A stretch of 64,000 nucleotides of DNA, from NCBI GenBank assembly GCA_008360955.1, contig LUCM01008323.1, positions 3,453 to 67,452 on the forward strand, given 5' to 3'. The notes below the pieces were generated by a model, which saw only the letters and a program-made list of their open reading frames with translations, was not told the origin of the DNA and ran no database searches. Shown in pieces: positions 37,685-52,600 of the stretch. Both the position numbers and the translations under genes were made by a program. The number at the start of each line of letters is the position of its first letter. The first letter of the stretch is position 1. Source of the stretch: Fasciolopsis buskii (lineage: Eukaryota; Platyhelminthes; Trematoda; Plagiorchiida; Fasciolidae).

Positions 37685-40600
37685 GTAAAGTTTTTTGCTT
37701 CCCAAAGTTCCGGGCCGAGATTTTGGGGTTTTTATGTACTTTAGAAACCGTATGCATTCGTGCACTTGGTGTCGGTTGATTTCCGCCATCTATTTCCATA
37801 TTGCTTTGCGGTGGGCGTAAAATAGCCTTCCTATTTTGCCGCGGTTCTGTGTACGGGCCGATAGACTGCCGTCCAAGTTCAGGTCGTCATGGCAGCTTCA
37901 GTTCTGTTTTTTTTGCGCAGGACACTAGTGACCTCGGCGGTCAATCGAGCGTCCAGAGTTCCTTCGATTGTATACACTAGGTTTAGTATCCATCAATGCC
38001 AGTTTTTTTCCAGCTGTCATTTGGCTTGGTGGAGATGTCTTGTATTTGCCTGCACCAATATACATGCATGAATACATGCATATATGGGCGACTTGAAACT
38101 ACAGTGGGAAGAGAGACCGGGTGTTCTGATAAAGGCGATCGAACTCCGCAGAAGAACCTCAGTATAGCCACGAACTGGTCCCAATCGTGGATTTGCCGAT
38201 AAAGGTCGACACATGCACACGTTTGGCGACCGGGCAATCGACCACCATGATTGGCATTCCTTTAGAAGGTATCCTATAACAAATCCCATGTCAGTAAAAA
38301 GTCTTCTGCTGGGTAATATCAAGCTCCCTGAAAACGCGGACGCGTGGTAACGGTTTTTGTGCCAGTTTTATGGATGTTCGGAACTATCCAGTGTCTCGCC
38401 CCGAACGCTCCCAGGTTGCTGTTCATCTCTCACAAATGCTAGAATACGTTATACCCGCTGTCTGTTCCTGCCCGGTCTTGAGAGTGAGTTGGCGAGAGAG
38501 TTTGAAGCGCTGGTTAACATCTTGCCTGAGATCATGGGATCAGCTGATGGTTGAATAAAGCCCACGAGATTGCTCTTAGCAACACAAACGCACGAGCGTG
38601 CCGTTTGGGACTGGGACCGTGACCGACTTACCTCTACTGGAGGGCGACCGCACCCGTTTCATGGGTTGATACCAAAGAAGATTTGTTCCATTGGTTTACC
38701 ACAAGTGCTTCATTTGGCGATGAGAGCAGCCAACGGCACCCCATAATAATGTGGCGGAAGAAACTTACGAGGGCGCATTCATGCCAATGAAGGATGTTGT
38801 GTTTGTACTTGCGCGAGCTTTCGCACTGCCATTACACTTGAGGATCGGCTAGCCTCATTCGTCGGAATAAAAATGAGTAATTCGTCCCTTATGAGAAGCG
38901 AAAAATTTGTTATTAGGTCCATTCTATCGCCTCCGACTCAGTGGACTTTACTGGTTGCGACACGTGCATACCAAATATGTTCACTAAACTACCTTTTTCC
39001 TTTCTTTTGGAGTGAAACAGACGATGGGAAAACAATAGATGACGTGGCAAAAAGTAATGAGAAAATTTACGGCGAACCTAGGCAAATTCGATGCGCATTT
39101 GAGGTCCGGAAAATCGGCAAATCAGTGGCCTAGAGATACTGAGGAATTCGGGAGTGAACCATGAACATTGGTGATTGTCTTGCCACTTTCTGTAGGAGTC
39201 AAATTATTCGCATTTACGCAGTGTTTTGGCATTGTTGACGCACTAGTGTAATGAAAGGGGCATGCTCTGTAGCCACTGGGCCCCCCTGTGGAGAGGGACC
39301 GGCATTGGTGACCTCAGAAGTTGTAGTCATAGCACCATGTAAAGCTTCATTAGATAGGATGCGCTAACAACCCGCGCCCTCCTTTTTCATCTTATTTACT
39401 CTGTAGCAGCTTGCAAATCGGTGACAATGGTAGCAGTAAGTTGGGCTAGTCGTGCTTTTTAGTGTCGTTCGTGTGATGAAACCATCCAACTCTAAATCTG
39501 GTCGCTGAGCTTGGCGATCAGAACCCTATGAAAACCAATAACCTGAGCCACGACCAACGCAAACTTTCAGATCTTTATTTATTGAATTCGTCGCTACCCG
39601 TAATAGCCATTACACCAGCAGCACATCCACAAATTGTTAACGAACGCCTTTTCCGTCAAGACTATATAGTACTACTTCCACTTGAAATCCGGGTCACGCC
39701 ACCTCTGATTTGGCTATTCGCTAGTCTCCAGTTTTCTCGGAATAAAGTCTCGGGATTTTTCGCAAAAAATAAGCCTCTGTCAGGGCAAGTTTTGCCTGGC
39801 TTTGAGGTGGACAGGATGTGAGGGTTCCAGCCACACATCAGGGGGGTAAAGTCATTAAAGCCGAACGTGTTTGACTGCACACCCTCAGAATCGCTTGAGA
39901 CAGGCTAAAGGATCCAGGTAAAGGAGTTAAAACTGCGTTTTCATGTAATTTCCTTACTTTACCCTTCCTATTACCTACTGTCTTTTGTGCGATCTATACT
40001 CCCAGGTTTATTGATATGTATGCACAAGGCATCCCATTTAAAGGTGGTTGTCTTTCATGGGCCGAACCAGGATAATCCGTAGGGTGCACACAAAAAACTA
40101 CTTTTACTTTCTTTTTCCATCACTTACTCATGAGAGAAGATAAGTGAACTCTCCAGATATCACTGGTGGTTGCTGGTCACGCGCACATTTACTGCCTTGA
40201 GAGCTTTGGAACTGTAGCCATCACACAAACTCACACTTGGGCTTAATTCCATATCCAAAACGCACTACCGAGTTTCTCTTTTTATGTTGTCACCGGTGGT
40301 CGACTTTAAACAGCAGTTCCGCGGATGGAGTTGCCGTATATTGTTTCTTTTTATACAATTTGACATTATGTGTAGTTCCGGCTGCGCATGTTCTCCGCAA
40401 ATGATGTTCAATGCCAATGCTGTTTATTATTTCTCGTTTCAGCGTATTTACTATTTGTCGCTTGAGTTCTACATGGGCCGAACCCTTACGAACACTATGC
40501 TCAATGTTGACATAGCAGCTGCGATCGATGAAGCGCTTTATCAGGTTTGTAGAGCAATATGCAACACCAGTTTACTTGTTACATTGTTACTACTTAGTGA

Positions 40601-43600
40601 CTGAACCATTCTATTTATTTTTTTATCTGAAAGTATAAACCCTTGTCAATGTTTAGCATTCAGTCTTAAGAGCTGGACTTCATCCCTAGGCGGTAGGTTG
40701 CGAGTTAACGAACTAGAATTAGGAGTTGCTGAATGGTCTTGAATAATAAATTGAGGTAAGTTCTCATAAGCATTGTTATATTTCTCCTGCTTCTGTTAAT
40801 GATGGTCAGTGCTGCTGTTTGATATTGATCAGACAGTCAACATACCAGGTGATTTCAATAGTGATTGAGTATGTCTGCGTAGCCACAGTTCTGTCTCACT
40901 GTTCCATAGTATACTGTACAGCCTTTATCGTGGCCTAATTTTACTATTTGGGTAAATGCTGTCATCCGCTCACTAGATCGGTTTGTGATTAACTATCTTC
41001 CTTACAAGCTTTTCTGTGACATGGGCAGACTCGCGTATACTGACTTAATCCAGTGAAGGTCTTATTGATCCAGTTGCTCTGCCTATCTGCAGATGTATGT
41101 TGATTTGCAGTCCTCCCCTAACCTGCAGGGCATTCTTTTGGTTCTTGTCCTGGCAGTATGATCTGCTAAAAGCGTCACCACAACAGAATTAGATAACTCT
41201 TGGCATATCATCACAAATGTCGGGTATTTTTACATTTTATTGGGCTTTGTCTGCCAGCAAATTCATTGTCGACGCATATGCCAGAGACCTTTTGTGCTGG
41301 ACATCTATCACTAGGACCAAATATTTTAATTCAATTGATTCTTTAAGGATACAGCATGTGGCATTTGGAAACTGCATCGGAAGGTTTTGTTTTTTTAATA
41401 TTTCCGGCATTTTTAAACTTTATAGTTAGGTCTGGATATTGAGGATCTTGAGGAAGTGGAATCGGATGCCGGTTTAGGGAACGGCGGTCTAGGTCGTTTG
41501 GCTTCTTGCTTCCTTGATTCCATGGCGACCCTTGGTTTGGCAGCCTACGGCTACGGTATCCGTTATGATTATGGCATTTTTGAACAGATTATTCGAGATG
41601 GCTGGCAGGTAAGTTTCCCGTTGTCTTCCCTATATATGCATCTTATTTGCAATGCTAAGCCTTTCTCGAAAGTATAGAAAAATTGACTTTCATCTCCTTA
41701 AGATCTAATGTTGACGCTTCTTTTGGCGAGAGCTCCCAAAATGTTCCTTTCGTGAATTCTAAGGACTACAGTATAGTAACTGGTTCACCCCGACATACTG
41801 TTAGAATACCTACCCCAGCTAAAGCGTCCGGCATCGCAGTTGTACAATACGTACTCCAAGTTACGAACTTTTCGGGTGTGCCAGAGTTTGAAGTTTGGTT
41901 AGTGGCAAGAAGATCTGTAGTGCTTTGGATTTAGGAATCGAGGGTGGAAGTTTATTTGTGAATATTGTACCCAAGAACACACCCATATTCATAGAGCAAT
42001 AGGTTCTTAGTAGCATTTATCTCAGAATTATTTAAAAACTTGTGGAAGATCAACCTGATAATCCACGGAAGAGGTGAAGCATGGTTATTCTACTTGATCG
42101 GCGGTTATCAGACGGTTTTCATCTTAAACTTCAGGCGTGAACGTTACAGTTTCAAACGCCTTATCTTTAACCTGCAGCACCTAAATATGAACTTTACGAG
42201 TTCAGCTGCCACCGACGAGGACCACTTAGTCACTATTACAATTAGAAAGGTTACCTGGTGTGTGTTCTAAGTTTTATCGTTCTGATGACTGAAATCGTTC
42301 CACTCATCAAACGTGGGAAAGCGCACCAGCGCTTCTCGGCTATTACACCATGGGGCTGGAAAGTTTTCGCCGGATCTACTTAGTTTATTTTGAAATATAA
42401 GATTGCGTTTTAACTTGGGGACCAAACAATCTAACCTAATGGTGAAGGCCAAAATAGTATTTGCTATACTTCGGAAGGATTTTTTTCCCGGTCAACTTTA
42501 AGCAGATTTAAGTCAACTTGTAGATATATTAGGGTCATTTTACTCCTCGATACATTCATAAATCTGTTTAAGAGCGTTTCATTGGAAACTTAGAGATGTA
42601 CTTGAAGTGAACGAGCTGTGTGTATGAATCTAAACGGTTGGAAATAACTGTTGTTTCTAGTTCTTGATGTGTACGACAAGGTAATGAGGTTATACCTTCG
42701 AAATTCGGTCCACTGGCCTCAGTTCAGCCGAGACCTAATGTGGTTCTATGCCACTCCAGGTTTCCTAGTCATGGCTGCAGGTTCTGTTTGTGCTGTTTGT
42801 CATAAAAACCGTAGCTAAGCGTCATCCATAGCACTGATGCTCCGTGGACGTGATATACATGTTTATTTAGGCTGCTGGGACCATCAATATTGTTATGTTG
42901 TTCTTTGAACGTGCTACTGTTTTGGTATATTCACAATTGTTCATGTTTGAAAGATTTGGTCCTTACCCTCGTCACATTGGCTATCTAATGAGTCTGTTTC
43001 TTTCAAACTGGTTCTTGACAGGTAGAAGAACCTGACGAGTGGTTGCGTTATGGAAATCCTTGGGAGAAAGGTCGGCCTGAATATTGTTATCCGGTCAATT
43101 TTTATGGCCATGTAGAAGATGCTGGGAATGGTCGTAAGCGCTGGGTCGATGCGCACACAGTTTTCGCAATGCCATACGATACTCCTGTGCCGGGCTATCG
43201 GAATAACACGTGCAACACTCTGCGCTTGTGGTCTGCTAAAGCTCCGAAGGGATTTGACCTGAGTATTTTTAACACGGGTGATTATATCAATGTAAGTTCC
43301 TTCCACTAACTTTCCAAATACCATTTTCACGTAAACGTCGAACGCAGGCTTTACTAATTTAGGCATGTTCGGTTGAATACTACGTTACGGATTTCACTTT
43401 CACTGTCTGCACATGGAAGTTGATATTTAGACAGTCACGTGGTCACTCATCGAAGCTAAATACATATCTCGATGTCCAAACATAAATTGGTTAGTTCCGC
43501 ATCATCATCATCATCCTCATCGGGCAGCGTTAAACAACAAGGCAAACCACTGCCTTTTCCCCAGAGTTACATGTATCTATAAGAAGAGTGAATATCCAAG

Positions 43601-46600
43601 GAGAACAGGGATTAGACCTACACAGGCGGGGAGAGATAAGAATGCTGCGGTGGTCAGAAAACGGAACACAGTGTAACTATACAAACGCACTTCTCGATCA
43701 TTCTGACTTAACAGTGACAGCACGATGACCACTGTTCACGGTTCACTGTCGTGTGTTTTATTGTCTCCAGCCACCTAGTTGACGGGCATTTTGGATCCCA
43801 ACTACGAAGGCGTGAGGCACCTCCTCTGTCCAAGTTCGATGTGCATTCTTTCATTCCACGTCTCCACGTCATCTGCTCATCTCCACATGGCTTCCTCCAC
43901 TCCGTGGGAAGAACGCAAAATGAGATACAGTATGGTAGACCAGTGTTCGCCATGCACAACACGTGACTCAACCAGCGTAGCCTACTAAGCCTCATACGAT
44001 GAAATAGGGCATTCTCAGAATGGACACTTAGTACTAGATTCCTGACCTCCACGTTACCCACCCGGTCACTATCCAACCCTTGCGATACTACGTAGACATC
44101 GATAGTCGAAAACCTCTAATCGACGAAGATTTCTGACACACTCCCTGTATGGCAACTGTACAACAGAACTGAACGCACTGCGGTACAACACACACGATCT
44201 TTCAGCAGTGAAATATCAGGCCGGTGCCACAAGTGCTTAAGTCCGGCGTAAGTTGCCCGAGCCCGCGTATTTACCTCCACTGCCGTGCCACCATCGTTCG
44301 ACACGCAGCTATCAAGGTATGTAGAACGGTTCACAATCGTTAGTTCCTCCTCATCCAGTATCAATTTCGGCACTACTCTCGTCCATTCCTGTAACGGCAC
44401 TTGACACTTGAAGGTGCAAAGCACATATGGAACCGAGCTACGGACATCGAGCGTCTGTTTCGTACATGTTGTCCGCAGACTCGAAAATGCACACAATGTC
44501 ATCTGCGTAATCTAGGTCACACAGCTTCCCTCCATTTCCTTTTTAGATTGGTACATTCTGAAGACCTCCTAAAGCATCTTCCATCACCTCGTCCATTACA
44601 GTTGAGCAGGTATAGAGCGATGGGACACCCTTACTGAACGCCGCTAGTCATTTCGCATGAACTTCTTAGTCCACTTTATACTCTCATGCGCCCAAAAGTA
44701 CGCGAGTACAACACTCGCAACAGGTTCATGAACTTCACTGGAATACCTCTCTGGCAGGGAACACTGAACAGGACTGTCCGATTCGCTGAGTCGAATGCGC
44801 CTTTGAAGTCGAAAAATCCTACGATCGTAGGGCGGCGGTGCGTGTGACGCGTTTCTAGTATTTGGCAGAGTGAATATTTGGTCGATGCAACCTCAATCTG
44901 GACGAAATCCGGCCTGCTGTTCGCGAATATCACTCACGCAAATCGGTGTCAAGCGGCGCAGCATTATCGAAGCTCACACCCTAGTAACTACCGAAATTTA
45001 ACTAATCCCAATCACTCCGTGTGCCTTCTTGAAGATGGGTACAATCAGTGACGCACCTCGTAATGCGTTTCTCGTCCCAAATATCATGAAGCAAGGAGGT
45101 GAGGGATTTCGTCAGGGCCACCCCACCCAGTTTGAAAAGAACTGCAAGGGGTTCGTCGGGACCGGCTGCTTTTCCCTCTTCAGGAGTCGAATATTCGACT
45201 TTACTTCCACTTCCATTGGGGGGTCGATAGACATCTCTTAAGGATTTGTAGCTGCAGCCGTCGGTCTCGATGCGTTGGCCTGAGACTAGCTAAACTGGCC
45301 TTTGAAGTACTCAGCCTCACAGTTTATCGCTTGCTTTCTAACATGGATGAGATCTCCGGTTCTATCGCACACGACTTCACTAACCGTAGTTTGCCGCCTA
45401 CTGGTGTCGTGTATAAGCTTAAACAGTTTCTTACTATTACCTGAAGCAGCTTGTAATTCCATTTTCTCGGATATCTTAACCCACTAGTTTCCACGCTCAT
45501 TCTTGGGGCTCATGGACACTTGACGCTGCATCTGTCGACACATCATATTCACCTCTTTTCAGCCAGGGATCTTGCGTTTTTGCTGCATTAGAGCCAACGA
45601 TCCTTGCGAGGTTTAGTGTCTTTGAAGAAGGCTAGATCCAGGACCACAGAGGAAACCTGCTGCCAAATGCATCGCCTGCTTGATTTCGCCCCAGCCCTCG
45701 ACTACAGTGGCGCTCATCAAAGTTCTTAGTTCGTCGGACAGTTTCTGTTTGTAGCTATTGCGAACAACCGAATTAGACACGTTCGACCTCTAATCGGGCT
45801 TGTGACCGGGGCCGGTGGCCATTGAGCTGTAATAAAAATCACATTAAAACTAATGCATTGTCCGATTCAAAATACGTGGTCCAATATGACCTACAGTTCT
45901 GTACAGAACCGCGCAAACAGTAGTTTGTTGCGATACGGTCGATCTGATTTAGACTACCCGCCGAATTAGAGCGCCAGGTCGCTGTGTAACACGAACTGTA
46001 TCGAGAATTCGTGCTGGATAGAAACAGATGGTTGTCCGTACAGAATTGGAAAAGTCTTTCCCAGTTATCTGTTCGCTGAGCAGGAAAGGCACACCGCCCA
46101 CCTAAACAGGCTTCCGATGCACTGTTTTCCAAATTGTGCATTAAAATCATCTGCTACCGCTGTAATGTCACAGCCTTTGCTTTTCCGATCAACGTTGACG
46201 AGGTTGTCATAAAACTCTTTTTACATGTCTTTGCTGCAGTCTGTTGGGTCGTATGCCGAGATGGCATAAGCTGCGCTTAACACAACTATCTTTCCGGATG
46301 CCGACTTTTCCCTGCTATCACGCGGCGCACAAGCGGCTGTTAACCGGGATCCAGTTTAAAGAGACCGCTTCAGCCTTCTCACTTGAGACTATTCCTACAC
46401 CACGTTGGCTCACAACTTCAGTTGCTGTCTCCTCAGGTGTGCAGGAAATACCTTGACGAGACATTACGTTAATGAGGCTTGATAAAATGTAGGCTAGCAG
46501 ACTGGAAACCACTTACTACACTATTTGACAATGAGCTGTTAAGACTCTCGAGGGTGTTATCAGTGGAGACATTATGGGTAGGCGAATGGGAGGCAGAAGA

Positions 46601-49600
46601 GATAGGTTGATTAAAAGAGGGAATTCTGAGCAGTAGCATATTACCCACTCCGCTCGATGCAATGGGCAGCGGGGTCCTAATTATCCTGCGCAACGACCGA
46701 TGCAGTATGGAATTCTTTGTAGGCGGTTAACTCATAAGGATCGATGAGCAGGTACTGCTAGGGATTCTAGCTGCTAGGCAGAAAAACGATTAGGGTTCTT
46801 AAGGAAATCCTTTGGTTCTGATAAGAACCTGACCGCAAGGCAATGCAGTATAGTTGAGTGGAAGCTCATCTACTTGGATCATTTATTCTTCCATTCTATC
46901 TCCCGTTTGAGCTGCTAGCTGAGATCAACCTTCGATCGGGACGACCGGGAGACCATTTCCTCAGGCCTCTATCCATTGCCTTTCCAGACATGATTGGATT
47001 TTCAGCTTGAGATAATCCATCTTTTATAGGTCGTTGGGCCATGAATTCACGCAATTCTTCACGCCACGTTAAGTTGCACTCGCTGATTTTTGGCATGGCA
47101 GTGATCAAGTTCTATCTGTCGCTTTTATGCTGAGGCCCGTTGGCCTCCTCCGGTAAGCAATGATCTCTTACCGACCCACTGCGAATTCTAGTCTAATTTG
47201 CTCCCAATTAATTTTCCTGACCTAGTCCAGCAGTCGTAATTTCTGTTCTGGTTGATGATCCAATAAATCCTCAAAGGTATGTGGATTTTTAAGTTTTCTT
47301 GGTCACTTGATCCACTTCTCCCAAGGTTCCTAATAACGGAATGTCAATTTTTTGAATGAGGCGTTTCAGTTCTCGTTCCTTTTCGGCCTAGCCTTTTATT
47401 CGAGTTGCTTCGCCTTGGTTACATCACACTGTGATTTGGCCTTGTTTGTTACCGTACTGCATCGTCGAATGCGAACTGAAGTGAGTTAGAAGGAAGCCGT
47501 ATTGGGCCGAATGGACGACGAAAAGTCCCAAAGCAATGGAACTGCAAACCACGCATATAGGCGTACCAAGTCGATTCAAATAGCACCTTTATGTTGCCTT
47601 TTTTGGTGAATCTTCAGCTCAGATACGTGAATCTTGCAGCAAACACGTGCCACAGATTTTGACATTCAGAGACGCATTGAGCTATCCTGGGCAGTTTGGC
47701 AAGAGCGAAGAAAGATGCATGATGAGAATCCATATGCACTGTCAGTGGAGAAGAGCGCTAGGATCACTTTTTACCAGTTCAAAATTTGCACATAAACCAG
47801 CGAGATATGGAGTTAAACTGCTTCTGCGCTTGCAGCTGCACGAGGAAAGAAGTGTAAATGTAAGAGGGTGAAATCTTGGAAAATGCTGTGTAAAAATAAT
47901 GGTGTTGACTAACATGTTACACACGTGTGGAAGATGTTCGTGGCTTTACGGTTTTCATTCATCGATGTTTGCATAGTATCGCTAGGCACTGGATAGACTC
48001 GCAGTAGCTGTAGATCCATTCGTCACGTTACACCTTCAAATTTCAGGGCGCTTTTACACGGCTAGACGCAAGTGGTTCCAGGCTTGATGCTGTGTGGAAG
48101 AAGTAACAGTTATCGACTGCTTCACTTACCTCGTTGGTGGTCAAACGGACAAGGTCGTGGCATTTGGTGGTGAAGGTCCCGGGTTTGGTTCCCTCCACCG
48201 CCAGTCAACTTCCTCACTTGGCAGCGCTTTGTTGGCTGCGGCTCGCCCTTGAGAATTTATGTGCACCGTTGTTTCAATATTAAAGGAAGTGAATAAAATA
48301 AAGACCTAAAAAATACGTGGTGAGAGATGGTAGCACGCTAGGAGAACAGCACGCGTAAATTCAATGTCTGAATGGCTTGCGTTGGATTGGAGTACTTTTG
48401 GTGTTAAAATTGATAGGTTAAATCGATATAGTTTACCACGGTGCGTTACAAGGAGTTTACGTGTTGAAAATGACCATCCCTTGGAGGGTTTTACCATCGA
48501 TGAATTCGTAGCATCACTGGGATCGGATGGCACTACCGTGATGGAAATGCTAGGTCTAGAGATCGAGAAGTTGATGCTGATTCAGAGACTACACAATCGC
48601 AGAGTATCTTGGCTAGTAGCCTTCGCTGGGTTGCGTCACATAGGGCGCATGGGAAACACGCATATACCTTACTATCGTGTTTTCTGTTCCTCTCTCGAAA
48701 TGAAACAAACCACATGAACGTCAACACATGACATGGCATCGGAAAGTGAGAAAGCCTACCGCCAATTTGGGTGAAGCATGCGTCTCACATCTCCGTGGCT
48801 GGAGTCCAAAAGGTTGTCTGGACACCCTGAAAGTTATTGCAGCGAACCACGGATGGTGGCAATCTTGTTGACACTTTGTGTCTAGTTATGGTGATTGAGT
48901 AATCTGTGTTTGCCCAGTCAACATTTTTTTCTATCCACCCCTTGTCCACCCAGTATGCTCATTCTTTGTGCAGCAATATGTAACGTGGTAAAAATGACAG
49001 CTGTTAGTGAAGACGGATCGCGTCTGTGAAACAGGACGTCAGACAAGCACGCTGGGACTCACGCGAATAACTGCAAGCCAGGAAGCAGATTGGGGAACCA
49101 ACCATTATCCTTAACTCTGGGACAAAGAAAAACCAGTATAGGTTTATTAACACGTCCAGCGTAGAACGGAGATGTCGATTAAAATAAGGACCCAGGAAGT
49201 AACAATCAGCCCGAGAGACAGATGAAGTGAGTGGGAAATCAGTTAATAAGCTCTATACCATATGTACCTATTGATCGTAAAAACTAAAGAAAAACAGTCG
49301 TGTTGAACAGCCAGAGGTCATATGTATCGTCCTCGTTTGATTAATCGGGGTGGATCTACTGAAGGCAGTTCACCATTGAACTTGCCACATCAACCCATCT
49401 TCCGGTAATGTCTCGGAGGAGAGTGTATACTAAGGAATTCGATCTAGATGCATGTGTACCACGTCCCAACCATCTTGATCTATTCAAATTGAAACCTGTC
49501 AAGTAGAATAGACTCTGCGACCCAGCATCTTTCACCTAACCTCTTGACACGGTGCTCCCATCCGAGTCTAGAATTACTGCGCAGATATCGCTGCTTCAAC

Positions 49601-52600
49601 ATCGGCTATCCTCAAACTTCTGTCTGCAACGACCGTGATTCCGAGCCTTCTAGAAGAACCGACCACGCCTCTTTTATTCTTTCCGTCTGCTATCAATGAA
49701 ATATCAGTGTACATCATTTTTCAGGAAAGGGGCCGCGGTCAGCAGAGAGCTACCAAGTGGGGAAGTTGATCAGCCGTGGGAGGATTCACACTCACGACCT
49801 TCACGTCCAAACGCCACGACCTTAGCCTGTTGGCCACCGCTGTATTTCCCCAACCATCCATAGACCGACGAAAGTCGTCACACCGACGTCACTGATATCT
49901 CACGCGTCTCAGAACTGCAGGATCGATTTAGTTGAATGCCGCTATCAGATGAAGGAACATGGAAATCGTGAATCTACGAAAGCTGTGCCTGTTCTAAGGT
50001 TTTTTGCAGAATGAATATTTAGTCATTGCGATCCCGGCCGGGTCAGAAACTATCTTGGTTCTCGAAGGCACGTTATTCGTAAGTGGCAGATAGCCCACGG
50101 CGAATAATGCTCACGGCCAGCTCTATGGCTTTCTCGACAGGATTTGCCAACTTTCTTGTAGATCGATAGAGTCACCGATTCACACTAGTACTTAGAAATC
50201 CGTTCCTTTGACTATATTGATCGCAGCAGTCATGTTAGTTTCGATGTTAACACTTTTCTACGGTCTTTGAATAAGGACGGAGACAGTCTGTAGCGGAACA
50301 CGGATTTGTTCCTGCGGATCGCTTGTTTAACTGATCGTTGACTGCTCAGCGCGGTGGCCATCTGCGCGTTACTCACGCACGCTCCGCTCACACGCTCCTG
50401 TTACAATATATTCAACTTTCCACCGTTTCCGACTATCTCGTATTGGTCGAGCTTCTGAGTTGTCAGTATTGCAATCGTACAGAGCCGAGTAAGAGTGGCG
50501 GACAAGTGGTCACCACAGTTAAGAGCAAACAAACGTAATACGAGATCCGCCCTAAGACAAACGGTCTTACAAGTCCTTCCGGTTTAGCGTTCTTATGTTT
50601 TTGACAAAACCTGTCTCTCTGATGCCTTTTATTTCTGATAGAGGGCTGATGTTTCCCCCCATTGTTTTACCTACAGGCATTAATGAATTTCCGGTTGGGG
50701 CTAGAACCAAATAAATATCTGAATTATTGAGCAGGGATAATTCCGATCAAAAAATATGTGGGGACTGGATACTTGGATTATAGAACGAAAAACATAAACT
50801 TTAATTACTAAGGAGGACGGTAAGTCTTTCACTTAGCATAATACTTGGAGTGTACTCACTATCAACAACCAGGGTTTGGGGGAGTGATAGGTGGTTAGAG
50901 CTTGTAGTGAACTGATGATTAAGCTAGTGAACGTCAAGGTTAGGTTTTGGTTCTGAGCTCCATGTTTGGTTCAGAATTTTCGGAATCTCAAGGCAGCTTT
51001 TACCGGAGACTGTTAAGTCGATCAGGTGACTGTTAACACAAGAATCAGAAGTTCAAATCCCAGATCCACTGGTCCCACTGGTGATTGAAGGCAACTCGCT
51101 GTTACTCGGCTGGTTATCACATCTGACCCGATGAGGTCTTATATGATGCTGTGCTACTGCAAGTTTCAGCGTCAAGATTGCCACCCCATATCCCCGTGTA
51201 ATGGGCCCTATTGGGTATGAAACATGGCTCTTCCATCGCACTCGTGTTTCAAGTTTTTTTTTCCCCACAGTGCATGCATGCGGCTAACTTCTGCTTTGAT
51301 GGCGGTCGTCAGATGTTTGACGAAGCATTGCAAACCGGCTTTGTGTGCCTGTTCTTCAGCTGGACGCAGCCATCCCAAGTATTTGCTTGTTTTCTGGTAG
51401 CGGATTACTGGTTCAGTCAATCAGACAAGGATTCCGCATTTAAAGTCGCGTTATTGCTGTCAACCAAACATTTTGATCTTCACGGCACATTATTCGATCC
51501 GCATTCAGACCAACAATTCCTTTACGATCGTTGGTAGGCGCCATACATCATAAGAAAGCCAAGTTGTTCCGCATCTTCAAAAACGATTTTCAGCAGTTTT
51601 CACCCATGCTCCTCGTTGTCTGCGCCAGATTAGACATGGATTTAGTTCCTGGTTAATGGCCGCTAGAGCGTGATCGGGTATACAAAGAACATACTCAATG
51701 CTCTTTATTGGACGCAGCTATTTGCACGTTTAAAAACTGGAGGTTTTGCAGCCATCTATAATTGGGTTGATTTGCGAGTCTGTCACGTTAGCTTCTTTTT
51801 TGCGAGCAGAAGTTTGAGGACCTTCAGTGTTTTTCTTCGTAGTGATGAGAGATTTTTCACAATAACCGAAAGGTTAAGTGGGCGGTACTAGGACCTAAAG
51901 TTACTTCGCTAAAAGAGGAACTGAATGTGAGCAGAGAGAGGTGGTTGGGTGACTAACGTTTTGCTGACACACACAGAGAACGCTTGTCTCATCGTGCGCT
52001 GTTCTCTTAGGCAGATAATGGTTAAAAGGTGGGTGGCAGTGATCAGTCATTGACATGGTTTGAAAACTTCACCCAGCAAATTACCCTCTGTAGATGCAGT
52101 TAGACTACCAGGTTAGGGTCCGTCAAATCCCCATATCGGCAATTGGCGGCGTCCTTGCACTGGAAATCTTCACCTCCTATTTGTTGCTCGATTTATTCCC
52201 TCGAATTTGGTGTCTCAGTATTTCTTGTTCTCTTTTCTCTTTCCGATGGACAGTGCTGTGAAGTAGCAACCGAAACCTGCGCAGGTTGGTTCAGGCTTTG
52301 CGGGCGTTCGCATAATTAATCTGCTTGTCTTTGGAATCACTGGGTTTTTTCGAGGGCATTGCTGTGCTCTGCACAGTTAATTGCGTAATGCAACGTAGCA
52401 TCGCATTGCAGGGCGGTTGTCGTTGTCTCCCTAGGAGCTTGCTCGTTATTCGTTTGAATTAGAACGATCATCGAAAGACATGGTGCTCTTTTGTTCTACA
52501 GATCCTTCAGCTTCGTGGAGCTGCAAATGGATGCTGGGACTATTGGTATGGAATATCCGATTGGATCGAGTACTGTCGATAGTTCTCTGCGGCACTATTA

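Noticed and set aside
43590..43680. Possible further SINE (GGGATTAGACCT resembles a reversed B-box)
   Set aside because: No A-box at the right spacing and no second copy found in the window.
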